The notes under the pieces: model-generated
The model's database searches: none
What the model saw: the letters and a program-made list of their open reading frames with translations, nothing else
Told to the model about the DNA's origin: nothing
Shown here: positions 49,609-57,625 of the stretch, in pieces
Position numbering within the stretch: the stretch's first letter is position 1
Layout: each line of letters starts with the position of its first letter
Assembly: GCF_000741705.1 (NCBI RefSeq)
Contig: NZ_JGZI01000002.1
Location: 62,001-126,000 of the forward strand
DNA length: 64,000 nucleotides
Origin: Bifidobacterium psychraerophilum
Lineage (GTDB): Bacteria; Actinomycetota; Actinomycetes; Actinomycetales; Bifidobacteriaceae
Direction: 5' to 3'
Position numbers and translations under genes: made by a program

Positions 49609-50709
49609 GTGTCACAGAAAACGGAACGTCGGGACGCGAGCGCAGGCAACGGCGTCACCTCGCATAAGGTCGGCGTCGCGGATATCGCCGAGAAGGCCGA
49701 CGTATCCATCGGCACGGTATCCAATTATCTGAACTACCCCGAGCGTGTATCCGCCGCGCTCAAAACCCGCATCAAAGCATCCATCGACGAACTCGGCTAC
49801 ATTCCCAAGAGACGCCGATTTCCGGTCATCGCCTCCGGCGGCAACGGCGGTGATGACGCTCAGGACTCGCCGGCTCTGGTCGGTTACGTGATGACAGACA
49901 TCGAACACACCCTATTCACCGCGGTATTCGAAGGCATCCAGGAATCCTGTGAGGACCAGGATATGCAGGTACTCGGCGCGAACGCATACTCCGACAGGGC
50001 ACGGCAGAGCGAGCTGGTCGAGATATTCATCCGCCTCGGGGTGTCTGGGATCCTGGTCAGTACCGTGCATGATTCGCACGAGGACATCATGGCGGCAAGG
50101 CGTGCGGGCATCCCGATCGTGCTCATAGACCACAGTGATCCGCCATCGACTGCGCCGGTGTGCTCATCCTTGGAGAACAATGTCTCCAGTGGCCGCCTTG
50201 CCGCCGACGAATTGATTCGCACCGGATGCAGGAAGCTGGCCTTCGCCTCCCACTCCTTCGACTACCAGGCCATCCAGGATCGATTCCAGGGTGTGCAGAA
50301 CGCGGTCCGAGCAGCGGATGTTCCGATCTCCTTGGATGTGATCGACTCCAACGGCATACTGTTCCAGGACGGTTACCAGATCGGCCTGCAACTCAGCGGC
50401 ATGGACCGCGACGATCTTCCCGATGGCATTATCGCCGGGACCGATCAGATCGCCGGTGGCATCGTGACGGCCATCACGCATGAGAACAAACTGCACATCC
50501 CCGAAGACATCTCCATAGTGGGCACGGAAGGCTCATTCATACCGGAAGGCTCCCCGATCCCGCTGACCACGATCAACGCACCCGGGGTGGAGATGGGACG
50601 CAAAGCGATGGACCTGCTGATGGATGAAATACAAAATCCGCAAACGCATGTGCACAGCTCGGTCCTGCTGGAACCATCGCTGAGGCTCCGCTCGACGACC
50701 CGGGCCTGA
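49609..50709 (+). CDS. LacI-family regulator of the rhamnosidase locus
   Basis: A 366-residue repressor. After a 20-residue N-terminal extension is the helix-turn-helix VADIAEKADVSIGTVSNYLN, the hinge region and a periplasmic-binding-like effector domain (TDIEHTLFTAVFEGIQESCE; IIAGTDQIAGGIVTAI; VGTEGSFIPEGSPIPLTTI). It starts at a GTG with AAGGA seven bases upstream. The operators just upstream and the divergent MFS and rhamnosidase genes make them its likely targets, with rhamnose or a rhamnoside as inducer by inference. Confidence 0.92.
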   Translation: MSQKTERRDASAGNGVTSHKVGVADIAEKADVSIGTVSNYLNYPERVSAALKTRIKASIDELGYIPKRRRFPVIASGGNGGDDAQDSPALVGYVMTDIEHTLFTAVFEGIQESCEDQDMQVLGANAYSDRARQSELVEIFIRLGVSGILVSTVHDSHEDIMAARRAGIPIVLIDHSDPPSTAPVCSSLENNVSSGRLAADELIRTGCRKLAFASHSFDYQAIQDRFQGVQNAVRAADVPISLDVIDSNGILFQDGYQIGLQLSGMDRDDLPDGIIAGTDQIAGGIVTAITHENKLHIPEDISIVGTEGSFIPEGSPIPLTTINAPGVEMGRKAMDLLMDEIQNPQTHVHSSVLLEPSLRLRSTTRA

Positions 50710-50730
50710 TCCGGCGGCCCCGCCCGGATC
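50708..50730. terminator. Hairpin between convergent LacI and DUF523 genes
   Basis: GATCCGG and CCGGATC arms around a nine-base loop, overlapping the LacI stop codon. It could serve either gene. Confidence 0.55.
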
Positions 50731-50735
50731 GGACC

Positions 50736-51242
50736 TCAGTACGGGAATGAACGCTCGAGATCCCCTCGTAGCTCCGCATCCACATACGGCAGCACCGTCC
50801 GCACATCAAGCCGGGTGTCAGGGAACACCTTCACCCCGTTGTCGGCGAAAAGCTTGGCGGCTATGCCCATTCCGGCGATTTTCACGCCTCTGAAACTTCC
50901 GTCGTAGATGAGATCCACACCACACGATGGGCTGCGATCCTTCAGAAAAGCCACTGTGATGCCGTTGCGTTTCACGATATCCAGAGCGCGACGAGCTCCG
51001 AGCTCGTATGCGTCGCTGACTTCGCCTCCGGAGCATTCGAACACCCGCCTGCGCCCTTGGACGTTCTGATCCGATCCGCGTATTTCCGCAGGCGGACGGG
51101 GAATCCCGAAACCTCCGAGGATCTCCGGGCACGCGGATATAGCCTGTCCACGCTCGACCAGCCACTGCGCGATCTCATTGCGCGCATCCGCGCCGTCGTA
51201 GCGTACCGCGAAACCAGCCAGACAGGAACTCACCAGAATCAT
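50736..51242 (-). CDS. DUF523 family protein
   Basis: A 168-residue cytoplasmic protein of the widespread DUF523 family with conserved Cys motifs: SSCLAGFAVRYDG at the start, ACPEILGGF and KDRSPSCGVDLIYDG. The conserved Cys suggest metal or sulfur chemistry, but no function is proven for the family. It is convergent with the LacI gene and 76 bases downstream of the SorC regulator on the same strand. Confidence 0.92.
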   Translation of the reverse strand: MILVSSCLAGFAVRYDGADARNEIAQWLVERGQAISACPEILGGFGIPRPPAEIRGSDQNVQGRRRVFECSGGEVSDAYELGARRALDIVKRNGITVAFLKDRSPSCGVDLIYDGSFRGVKIAGMGIAAKLFADNGVKVFPDTRLDVRTVLPYVDAELRGDLERSFPY

Positions 51243-51318
51243 CCCGCAACCTCTCCCCCCGTTTGTCGGATCGGACCGTTCGACAGACAGTATTCTGGCA
51301 CGGCGGAAAGACCCGGGC

Positions 51319-52290
51319 TCAGCCGTCGAGCAGACGCTCCGCGGTTTCCTTGTCGGTCGCCAGGGCGGATATCAGCCCTCCAAGCAGACAGGCACGGATC
51401 GCGGGGACCTTCGTGGATCCCCAGGCCACCCCTATGACCAGGGGGATTCTACGCAGTCTTTCAAAATCGATGGAGATCGTTCGATCGCACAGACTGGTAT
51501 GCACATGCCTGCCATTGCTGTCGATGTGGTGGCCGCAGATGTGCCCCACCGCTCCTTTGCCGACCACTTCCTTCACCACATCGGCATCGACGTATGCGTC
51601 GAAGATGTGACCGGAGCGCATATTCGCCACCGCCCCGACACCCACCAATGCGATATCCGCCCCTCCGCCAAGTGCAAGCGTGGCCGCGATCTGCCCCTCC
51701 CTCCTCATGGCCTGGGCGACCCCCGACGAAGACAGGATCATCGGAACAGGCAGTTTCGTGAATGAGCCGCCCAGACGCTGCGCCAACATCATGCATATTT
51801 CAGGGGAATCGGTCATCGGATTCGTGGGAGACAAGGATCCGATCATCTGCGCGACGTTGGTTTTCTCCCAGTTCTGCGGCGCCACTTCGCGCACCGTCGC
51901 AGCCACGGCATTGCCATTGGAAACGGTGACCAAGGAATCAGGGCGCATGTGTTCGACGAATAATGAAGCCGCGCACTGCGAAACCACCGCAATCGGATCC
52001 TCCCCGATGGCTGGTTCCCCGACACGCGCGTAATGCAATCCATAGCGTTCGACAAGGCCCTGCTCCAACTCCTCAAGACGTTCCAAGGGATGGTCGACGG
52101 TGATATGGACCATATTCCGCTCCCGGGATTCCTTGAGCAGGCGCGCGATGCTCGCCCGGGAATACCCGAACTCCTTGGCGATTTCGGTCTGCGTCTTCGA
52201 ATCGAGATAGTACCGTCGTGCGATACGGAGCAGCAGATCGACGTGTTCCCTGGAAGAGGATGAAATCAGTTGATCATCTTTGATAAACAT
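51319..52290 (-). CDS. SorC-family sugar-responsive regulator
   Basis: A 323-residue regulator. The N-terminal helix-turn-helix is TQTEIAKEFGYSRASIARLLKESR (about 35-58). The rest is the SorC/DeoR-type effector domain with a phosphosugar pocket (DSLVTVSNGNAVAATVREV; GGADIALVGVGAVA; LRRIPLVIGVAWGSTKVPAIRACL). It is transcribed divergently from the lactonase-like gene across a 222-base region with a 12-base perfect palindrome near the other gene's promoter. It most likely controls the ascorbate/keto-gulonate operon and responds to a sugar phosphate of that pathway; this is inference. Confidence 0.92.
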   Translation of the reverse strand: MFIKDDQLISSSSREHVDLLLRIARRYYLDSKTQTEIAKEFGYSRASIARLLKESRERNMVHITVDHPLERLEELEQGLVERYGLHYARVGEPAIGEDPIAVVSQCAASLFVEHMRPDSLVTVSNGNAVAATVREVAPQNWEKTNVAQMIGSLSPTNPMTDSPEICMMLAQRLGGSFTKLPVPMILSSSGVAQAMRREGQIAATLALGGGADIALVGVGAVANMRSGHIFDAYVDADVVKEVVGKGAVGHICGHHIDSNGRHVHTSLCDRTISIDFERLRRIPLVIGVAWGSTKVPAIRACLLGGLISALATDKETAERLLDG

Positions 52291-52365
52291 ATGCTCATCT
52301 TATTCCAGATTTTCGAGAAGCGCTTTCAGTTTTTTTCTTCAGACACCCCAATATTCAAGCCAAAC

Positions 52366-52395
52366 TTGACGAAGCCTCCGACATATTCACATATA
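52366..52395 (+). promoter_or_regulatory. Promoter for the ula-like operon
   Basis: TTGACG at 52366-52371 and CATATA at 52390-52395, 18 bases apart, followed at once by the palindrome at 52400-52411. Confidence 0.55.
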
Positions 52396-52399
52396 TCGC

Positions 52400-52411
52400 G
52401 AACAATTGTTC
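52400..52411. promoter_or_regulatory. Operator-like palindrome for the SorC regulator
   Basis: GAACAATTGTTC, a perfect 12-base palindrome at the expected transcription start of the lactonase-like gene, where a bound protein would block initiation. Confidence 0.6.
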
Positions 52412-52512
52412 ACCGGTCTCATTGCAGCAAGACCACGCCGACCCTACTTTCGACAGTGACATAGCCCACAACGCATACCGGCTGTGGGGAAGCAAGCAAC
52501 AAAGGAGTTCCG

Positions 52513-53502
52513 ATGTCATTCGCACGCACCATTTTCGGCGATGTTGATCCCAAGACCCTCGGCGTCGTCAACAGCCACGACCATCTGATCCGAGTCGGAG
52601 CAGGCGAGGTCTATCTGGACAAGGACCACCAGCTCGATTCGGTCGACAAGGCGAAGGAAGAGGCCGGATATTTCACCAAAGCCTCGCTTCGCTGGAGTCA
52701 GGACGGCGGCACCGTGGTGGATATGTGCCCCATCAATTGCGGCCGCGACCCGTATAAGCTCGCCGAAGTCGGCAAAGGCGTCGACAATCTGAAGATCATC
52801 GCCGCAACCGGATTCCACCGCGAACACGTCTACCTGGAAACACAATCCCATTGGATCAACCGGTACAGCAGCGACACCATCGCCGAGCTGGTCACGGCGG
52901 ATATCGAGGAAGGAATCGACAAGAACGATTACAGCGGCCCCATTGTGGAAAGAAGCCCCTATAAGGCCGGGATCATCAAAATCGGCACCGCCTATGGCTC
53001 GATAACGCCATTCGAGCACAAATGCATGGAAGCGGCCGCAAAAGCCTCGCTGCAAACCGGATGCCCGATCAATACGCACACCACCTTCGGCACTTGCGGG
53101 CTGGAGCAGGCCAAGACCCTGATCTCGATGGGCGTTCCCGCCGACCGCATCGCCATCGGCCACATCCAACGCAATGCCGATATCTACTACCTGGAGCGGA
53201 TTCTGGACCTCGGTGTCTATCTCGAGATAGACGGCACGAACCGCATCAAGTACCAGCCGGACTCGAACCGCATCCTTGAACTCGCAGCTTTCAAAAAGGA
53301 CGGCTTCGAAGACAGGATCCTGCTGGGCACCGATTCCGGTAAACGCTCCTATCAGAAGGCCTACGGATCGGTTTCCGGCGTCGACTACAACCCTGCGGTC
53401 GATGGGCCCCGCATGATCGACGAAGGTTTCGATCCCGACTATGTGGACAAGCTCCTGATGAAGAACGCCCAGACCTTCTTCGCATTCAGAAAGGAGCGCT
53501 GA
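52513..53502 (+). CDS. Phosphotriesterase-family protein, probable sugar-lactone-phosphate lactonase
   Basis: A 329-residue amidohydrolase. All six metal residues of the phosphotriesterase family are visible: H22 and H24 (NSHDHL), the bridging Lys K156 (GIIKIGT), H189 (INTHT), H217 (IGHIQ) and D274 (LGTDSG). Phosphotriesterase homologues from Mycoplasma in similar gene clusters are known to hydrolyse phosphorylated pentono-lactones. Here it is the first gene of an ascorbate-type operon that has no UlaG, so opening of L-ascorbate-6-phosphate or a related lactone phosphate is the likely job. AGGAG five bases before the ATG fixes the start. The next gene starts five bases after its stop. Confidence 0.87.
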   Translation: MSFARTIFGDVDPKTLGVVNSHDHLIRVGAGEVYLDKDHQLDSVDKAKEEAGYFTKASLRWSQDGGTVVDMCPINCGRDPYKLAEVGKGVDNLKIIAATGFHREHVYLETQSHWINRYSSDTIAELVTADIEEGIDKNDYSGPIVERSPYKAGIIKIGTAYGSITPFEHKCMEAAAKASLQTGCPINTHTTFGTCGLEQAKTLISMGVPADRIAIGHIQRNADIYYLERILDLGVYLEIDGTNRIKYQPDSNRILELAAFKKDGFEDRILLGTDSGKRSYQKAYGSVSGVDYNPAVDGPRMIDEGFDPDYVDKLLMKNAQTFFAFRKER

Positions 53503-53507
53503 TCCTC

Positions 53508-54179
53508 GTGGCCGACACAACGTTGGAACGTCCACAGCTGCAGATCGCCCTTGATACCTTCGACATGCCGAGTGCGCTTCGCCCTCTGAACGCCGCGATC
53601 AGCAACATCGACGTCATCGAATGCGGCACCGTGCTCATCATCGCCGAAGGGCTCAAAGCGGTCCGTGAGATCCGAGCCCTGTATCCCGATAAGACGATAC
53701 TTGCCGATGTCCGCATCGCCGAGGCCGGAGCCGTGATTTCGCGTGCCTGCTTTGAAGCGGGAGCCAACTGGGTCTCCGTGGTCGCCGGAGCCAGCCTCAC
53801 CACCATCGAGCAGGTGGTGAAGGTCGCTGCGGAGTTCTCAGGTGAGGTGCAGATCGAACTCGGTGAGAAATACAACGCCGACCTGGCCCGCAAGTGGTTT
53901 GAGATCGGCGCGACACAGGTGATCGTGCACCGCTCACGCGATGCCGAGGCGGCGGGGAAGCTGACCTGGGGAGACGACGATATCCGCCGGATCCGCGAAC
54001 TGCACGAGATGGGCTTCAAGGTGACGATCACCGGAGGCGTCACGGTGAAGGACATCCCCTTCTTCGCAGGCGTACCGGTGGGTGTCATCATCTCCGGACG
54101 GGGAATCGTCAAAGCAGACGATCCTTTGCGGGCCGCAGGTGAGCTCCGACACGTCATAGGGGAAGTGTGGCCGCAATGA
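53508..54179 (+). CDS. ulaD: 3-keto-L-gulonate-6-phosphate decarboxylase-like protein (UlaD/SgbH family)
   Basis: A 223-residue TIM-barrel protein of the orotidine-phosphate decarboxylase superfamily. It aligns closely with E. coli UlaD and SgbH: LQIALDTFDM, VIECGTVLI, VQIEL, VHRSRDAEAAG and FKVTITGG. The KGPDC catalytic residues Glu, His and Arg are kept (E117, H141, R144). In the metal/enediolate motif, however, it reads LADVRIAEAG where UlaD has LADAKIADAG. The Lys is Arg (R69) and the second Asp is Glu (E72), which may change substrate or rate. Product in the known pathway: L-xylulose-5-phosphate. It starts at a GTG with AAGGAG 11 bases upstream and ends in a four-base overlap with the epimerase. 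Confidence 0.9.
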   Translation: MADTTLERPQLQIALDTFDMPSALRPLNAAISNIDVIECGTVLIIAEGLKAVREIRALYPDKTILADVRIAEAGAVISRACFEAGANWVSVVAGASLTTIEQVVKVAAEFSGEVQIELGEKYNADLARKWFEIGATQVIVHRSRDAEAAGKLTWGDDDIRRIRELHEMGFKVTITGGVTVKDIPFFAGVPVGVIISGRGIVKADDPLRAAGELRHVIGEVWPQ

Positions 54180-55048
54180 CCCCCTCTTCGGTGACCCTGG
54201 GCATCTATGAGAAGGCCCTGCTCCACGTTGAGGATTGGAATCGGATGTTCAGGCAGGTCGTTGATGCGGGTTTCGCGTTCATGGATCTATCCATCGACGA
54301 AAGCCCCGAACGGCTGTCCAGACTCGAATGGACTGCCAGACAACGGGCTGCCTTTGCCTCGGCGGCGCATCAGGAAGGCGCCCAGATCGGAGGGATGTGT
54401 CTGAGTTGCCACCGTAGGATCGGTCCGGGTTCCGCCTCGGCAGGAACACGCAGGCGTGCGGCCGAGATATTCCGGCAGGCGATCGATTTCTGCTATGACA
54501 CGGCGATACCGGTCATACAGGTGGCGGGATACTATGCCTATTACGAAGATCCCGATCCGGGTCAGCGCGAGCGCTATGTCGACAGTCTCGCGCAGGCCGC
54601 GCAGTACGCCGCCCAGGCGGGAATCATGCTTGGGATCGAGAACGTGGACGGTAATGACGTCACCTCCATCACCAAGGGATTGGAGATATGTGATGAAGTC
54701 CATTCCGCATGGCTCACCATGTATCCCGACATCGGCAATCTCGCCGAACAGCAACTCGACACCACCGCCGAATTGCACGCGGGTCAGGGTCGCATGCTGG
54801 CCATTCACGTCAAGGATGTCCTGCCCGGCGAACCGCGCAGGATTCCTCTCGGCAGCGGCAGCGCGGACTTCCCTGCGGCATTCGGCGAACTCGCGCGGCA
54901 ACGCTGGTCAGGCCGCATGATGCTGGAGATGTGGAACGACGATTCCCCTGATTCAAACCGCATCTGCGTCGACGCACGCCGAAGACTCACCGGCTGGCTC
55001 GACGAGGCCGGAATCGCGGTATCCGACGGACCGGAGCGCCGCAGCTAA
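54176..55048 (+). CDS. ulaE: L-xylulose/L-ribulose-5-phosphate 3-epimerase-like protein (UlaE/SgbU family)
   Basis: A 290-residue TIM-barrel epimerase. Its start LGIYEKALLHVEDWNRMF matches UlaE, followed by MCLSCHRR, IQVAGYYAYYED, LGIENVDGND, YPDIGNLAEQ and AIHVKD, with Glu, Asp and His placed as in the sugar-phosphate epimerase/isomerase fold. It would convert L-xylulose-5-phosphate to L-ribulose-5-phosphate. The ATG overlaps the stop of the decarboxylase gene by four bases (ATGA), so translation is coupled. A GTG nine bases upstream is in frame. A hairpin follows before the kinase gene. Confidence 0.92.
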   Translation: MTPSSVTLGIYEKALLHVEDWNRMFRQVVDAGFAFMDLSIDESPERLSRLEWTARQRAAFASAAHQEGAQIGGMCLSCHRRIGPGSASAGTRRRAAEIFRQAIDFCYDTAIPVIQVAGYYAYYEDPDPGQRERYVDSLAQAAQYAAQAGIMLGIENVDGNDVTSITKGLEICDEVHSAWLTMYPDIGNLAEQQLDTTAELHAGQGRMLAIHVKDVLPGEPRRIPLGSGSADFPAAFGELARQRWSGRMMLEMWNDDSPDSNRICVDARRRLTGWLDEAGIAVSDGPERRS

Positions 55049-55086
55049 GACACGACGGGTACGGGAACCGTCTGCAGTGCCCTCGC

Positions 55087-55116
55087 GGGATCCGCAACGA
55101 TGCCATTGCGGATCCC
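55087..55116 (+). terminator. Perfect hairpin between epimerase and kinase genes
   Basis: GGGATCCGCAA and TTGCGGATCCC form an 11-base perfect stem with an eight-base loop. No U-tract follows, so attenuation or mRNA protection within the operon is as likely as termination. Confidence 0.55.
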
Positions 55117-55197
55117 TGGGGCCACCATCCAGATCCCGCATATCCGCGACATTGAACACACAGGAAACAACTATCGAAATCGACACAAGGAAGTGTA

Positions 55198-56157
55198 ATG
55201 ATGACCGACCCAAGCTTCGATCTCTCTACCATCGGTGAAGGCCAGATCCGCCTCACCGTCAACCGCGGCGAACGCTTGATGAGCGCCCGCTCCGTCCGCA
55301 TGAATCCCGCCTGTTCCGAGGCGAATGTTGCCGGATTGCTCTCACAGTTGGGACGCAATACCCAATGGTCGTCCTCCCTACCGGAGGGCGACCTGGGAGA
55401 ATACGTATTAAGCGAATACCGTTCAGTCGGTGTACACATGGATGGCATGGTACGTAAACCGGGTGGCCGAATGGCCCTGTACTTCATGGAACCCGGCGAA
55501 GCCCCGATGCCGGCCAATGTGATCTATGACCGCGAATGGACTCCCTTCCGGGCCACAGGCATCGAGGAATACGACTGGGACCGCATCCTCGATGCGAAGG
55601 TGATTTTCCTGACCGGCATCACCGCCGCACTTACGGACACCACGGCCCAGGTCGTGCGCTACGCAGCGGATGAAGCCGCGAAACGCGGCGTCGACATCAT
55701 CCTCGACGTCAATTTCCGGAGCAAGCTATGGGACGGCGAGCATGCCTGCAAGGTGCTGGAACCCATAGCCAGGATGTCCCGGGTGTTGTTCTGCTCCGTT
55801 GCAGACGCATCAAAGGTATTCGGCATCACGGGTCCGGCGAAGGAGGTCTGCGAGCGCCTTCGGGAACGCTTCGGCAACGAGTACGTCATCTCCACCAATC
55901 ATCTTGACGGTCCATATCTGTGCGGGCCGCAAGGGGTCAATTCGTATGTGACCACACCCGTGCCGGTTGTCGATCGTCCAGGTGCCGGAGACGCCTTCGT
56001 CTCTGCGACGATCCACGGCTTCCTGTCCGGCGATATCAGCGAGGGCGTGACCTGGGGCCAGAAGGCGTCCGAATTCGCCATCACCCATATGGGCGATCTC
56101 ACCCGCATACGTCCGGACGAACTGCATATTCCGCTCGGCGCCGACATCAACCGCTGA
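55198..56157 (+). CDS. PfkB-family sugar kinase (2-keto-3-deoxygluconate kinase-like)
   Basis: A 319-residue kinase of the ribokinase/PfkB family. It has NPACSEANVAGLLSQLG at the sugar side, DVNFRSKLW as in KDG kinases, and DRPGAGDAFVSATIHGF with the catalytic Asp. It phosphorylates a sugar or sugar acid with ATP. Its place between ulaE-like and MFS transporter genes suggests it phosphorylates the compound brought in by the transporter, perhaps 3-keto-L-gulonate, as LyxK does in the E. coli yia-sgb pathway; this is inference. A 150-base gap with a hairpin separates it from the upstream gene. The start is the ATG at 55198 or the one after it. Confidence 0.9.
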   Translation: MMTDPSFDLSTIGEGQIRLTVNRGERLMSARSVRMNPACSEANVAGLLSQLGRNTQWSSSLPEGDLGEYVLSEYRSVGVHMDGMVRKPGGRMALYFMEPGEAPMPANVIYDREWTPFRATGIEEYDWDRILDAKVIFLTGITAALTDTTAQVVRYAADEAAKRGVDIILDVNFRSKLWDGEHACKVLEPIARMSRVLFCSVADASKVFGITGPAKEVCERLRERFGNEYVISTNHLDGPYLCGPQGVNSYVTTPVPVVDRPGAGDAFVSATIHGFLSGDISEGVTWGQKASEFAITHMGDLTRIRPDELHIPLGADINR

Positions 56158-56206
56158 GCGCATGCTCCCCTATTCAAGCAGAGTCAATCCGAAGTGAAAG
56201 AGTTCA

Positions 56207-57574
56207 ATGATGAATGATGTTCATACCGCAGCCGTAAGCGGTCATAATAAAACGGCATACGAGCAGATTGATGAGAATCCCCTGACAAGGCACCAGAAAA
56301 GCCTGATCGGTCTGACCATCGTAGGAAACATTTCCGAGTTCTTCGACATGTTCCTGATCGGTTTCGTGGTGTCGCTGCTTACCGACGCATGGAAGCTGAC
56401 CGGACTGGAGGCAGGCGTGATCCTGGCCTGCTCCGGCCTTGGAACGGTCGTCGGTTCGATCATGTGGGGAGGCCTTTCGGACCGTTTCGGTAGAAAACAC
56501 GCCTTCCAATGGTGCGTGATCTGCTTCGTCGTGTTTACCGCGCTCTCCATCTTTCTGCCCAACAGGGCCTGGATACTCCTGGCCCTGCTCAGAGTCGGGG
56601 TCGGTATCGGGGTGGGTGGTCTGAACATCACCTCGATTCCGTACGTACAGGAATTCGTGCCAACGAAGCAACGTGGCATGCTTGCAGGCCTGGCCTCGGT
56701 ATTCATTCCTCTCGGCCTGCTGCTCGGTTCGGTCTCACAGAGCATCGTCGGTGACAACTGGAGGGTCCTCATCGCTCTTGGGGTGCTGCCGGTGTTCCTG
56801 CTCATCTGGTTGAACCGGGTACCCGAATCACCGCGTTTCTACCAGACCAAAGGGAAGGATGACGAAGCCCGCAAAGCCTTGGCCTGGGCCTTGGAGATAC
56901 CCAAGGAGCAGGTCGGCGTGCTGCCTGAGGTCACCACGACGAAGAAAGCTGATTACGGAGAGCTGTTCTCCCATCATCTCCGGCCTTTGGTCATCATCTC
57001 CCTCGGCTCCTTCTGCTTCATCCTCGGCAGCTTCGCCATCCAATCCTGGGGGCAGACCTTGATGAAGGATGCTTTCGGGTACTCCACACAGATGGTCGCG
57101 TATCTCTTCATGGGCGTCGCCGTCGCCGACTGCATCGGAAGATTCGGCTCGGCATGGCTTGCCGATGTGATCGGCAGGCGTTGGACAATGTTCATCTTCG
57201 GCATCATCGGGGCGCTCGGTTGCTTCTACGCCGCGTTCTTCCACGACTCCGGATGGCAGTTCTACATCGCGATCCTCATCATCATGACCTTCGCGGATGG
57301 GGTGTTCGGCATTCTGAATGCCTTCGGAGGAGAGCAGTTCCCCAATGATGTACGCTCCACCGGCCTTGGGCTCGGATACGGGCTGGGAGCCATAGCGAAG
57401 ATCATCGGCCCCGCGTTCATGGGCGTTCTCGTCGGCGGAAGCTTCGTCGCGCAGCACATCGACATCTCGGTGATCACCACGGCCTTCACCTTCTTCGGCA
57501 TCTGCCTGGTGATAGGCGCCGTGACCTACCTGTTCGCGCAGGAGACCAAAGGCAAGAAACTTGAAAGCCTGTGA
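56207..57574 (+). CDS. MFS sugar or sugar-acid transporter
   Basis: A 455-residue MFS transporter with about 12 helices. It has GLSDRFGRKHAFQW (A motif), RVGVGIGVGGLNITSIPYVQEFVPTK with the helix 4-5 motif, PESPRFY (sugar porter motif), WLADVIGRRWTM and PNDVRSTGLGLGYGLG. This is the sugar-porter/organic-acid branch. Coming directly after the kinase gene, it probably imports the substrate the kinase phosphorylates, so this locus has an MFS-kinase route as well as the PTS downstream. Two ATGs in a row begin the gene; a GAAAGAG lies just upstream. Confidence 0.9.
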   Translation: MMNDVHTAAVSGHNKTAYEQIDENPLTRHQKSLIGLTIVGNISEFFDMFLIGFVVSLLTDAWKLTGLEAGVILACSGLGTVVGSIMWGGLSDRFGRKHAFQWCVICFVVFTALSIFLPNRAWILLALLRVGVGIGVGGLNITSIPYVQEFVPTKQRGMLAGLASVFIPLGLLLGSVSQSIVGDNWRVLIALGVLPVFLLIWLNRVPESPRFYQTKGKDDEARKALAWALEIPKEQVGVLPEVTTTKKADYGELFSHHLRPLVIISLGSFCFILGSFAIQSWGQTLMKDAFGYSTQMVAYLFMGVAVADCIGRFGSAWLADVIGRRWTMFIFGIIGALGCFYAAFFHDSGWQFYIAILIIMTFADGVFGILNAFGGEQFPNDVRSTGLGLGYGLGAIAKIIGPAFMGVLVGGSFVAQHIDISVITTAFTFFGICLVIGAVTYLFAQETKGKKLESL

Positions 57575-57625
57575 GACGCCCGTCGCAGCATATACGGCCA
57601 TCTCCGTTATGGAAAGGATGAAGCC

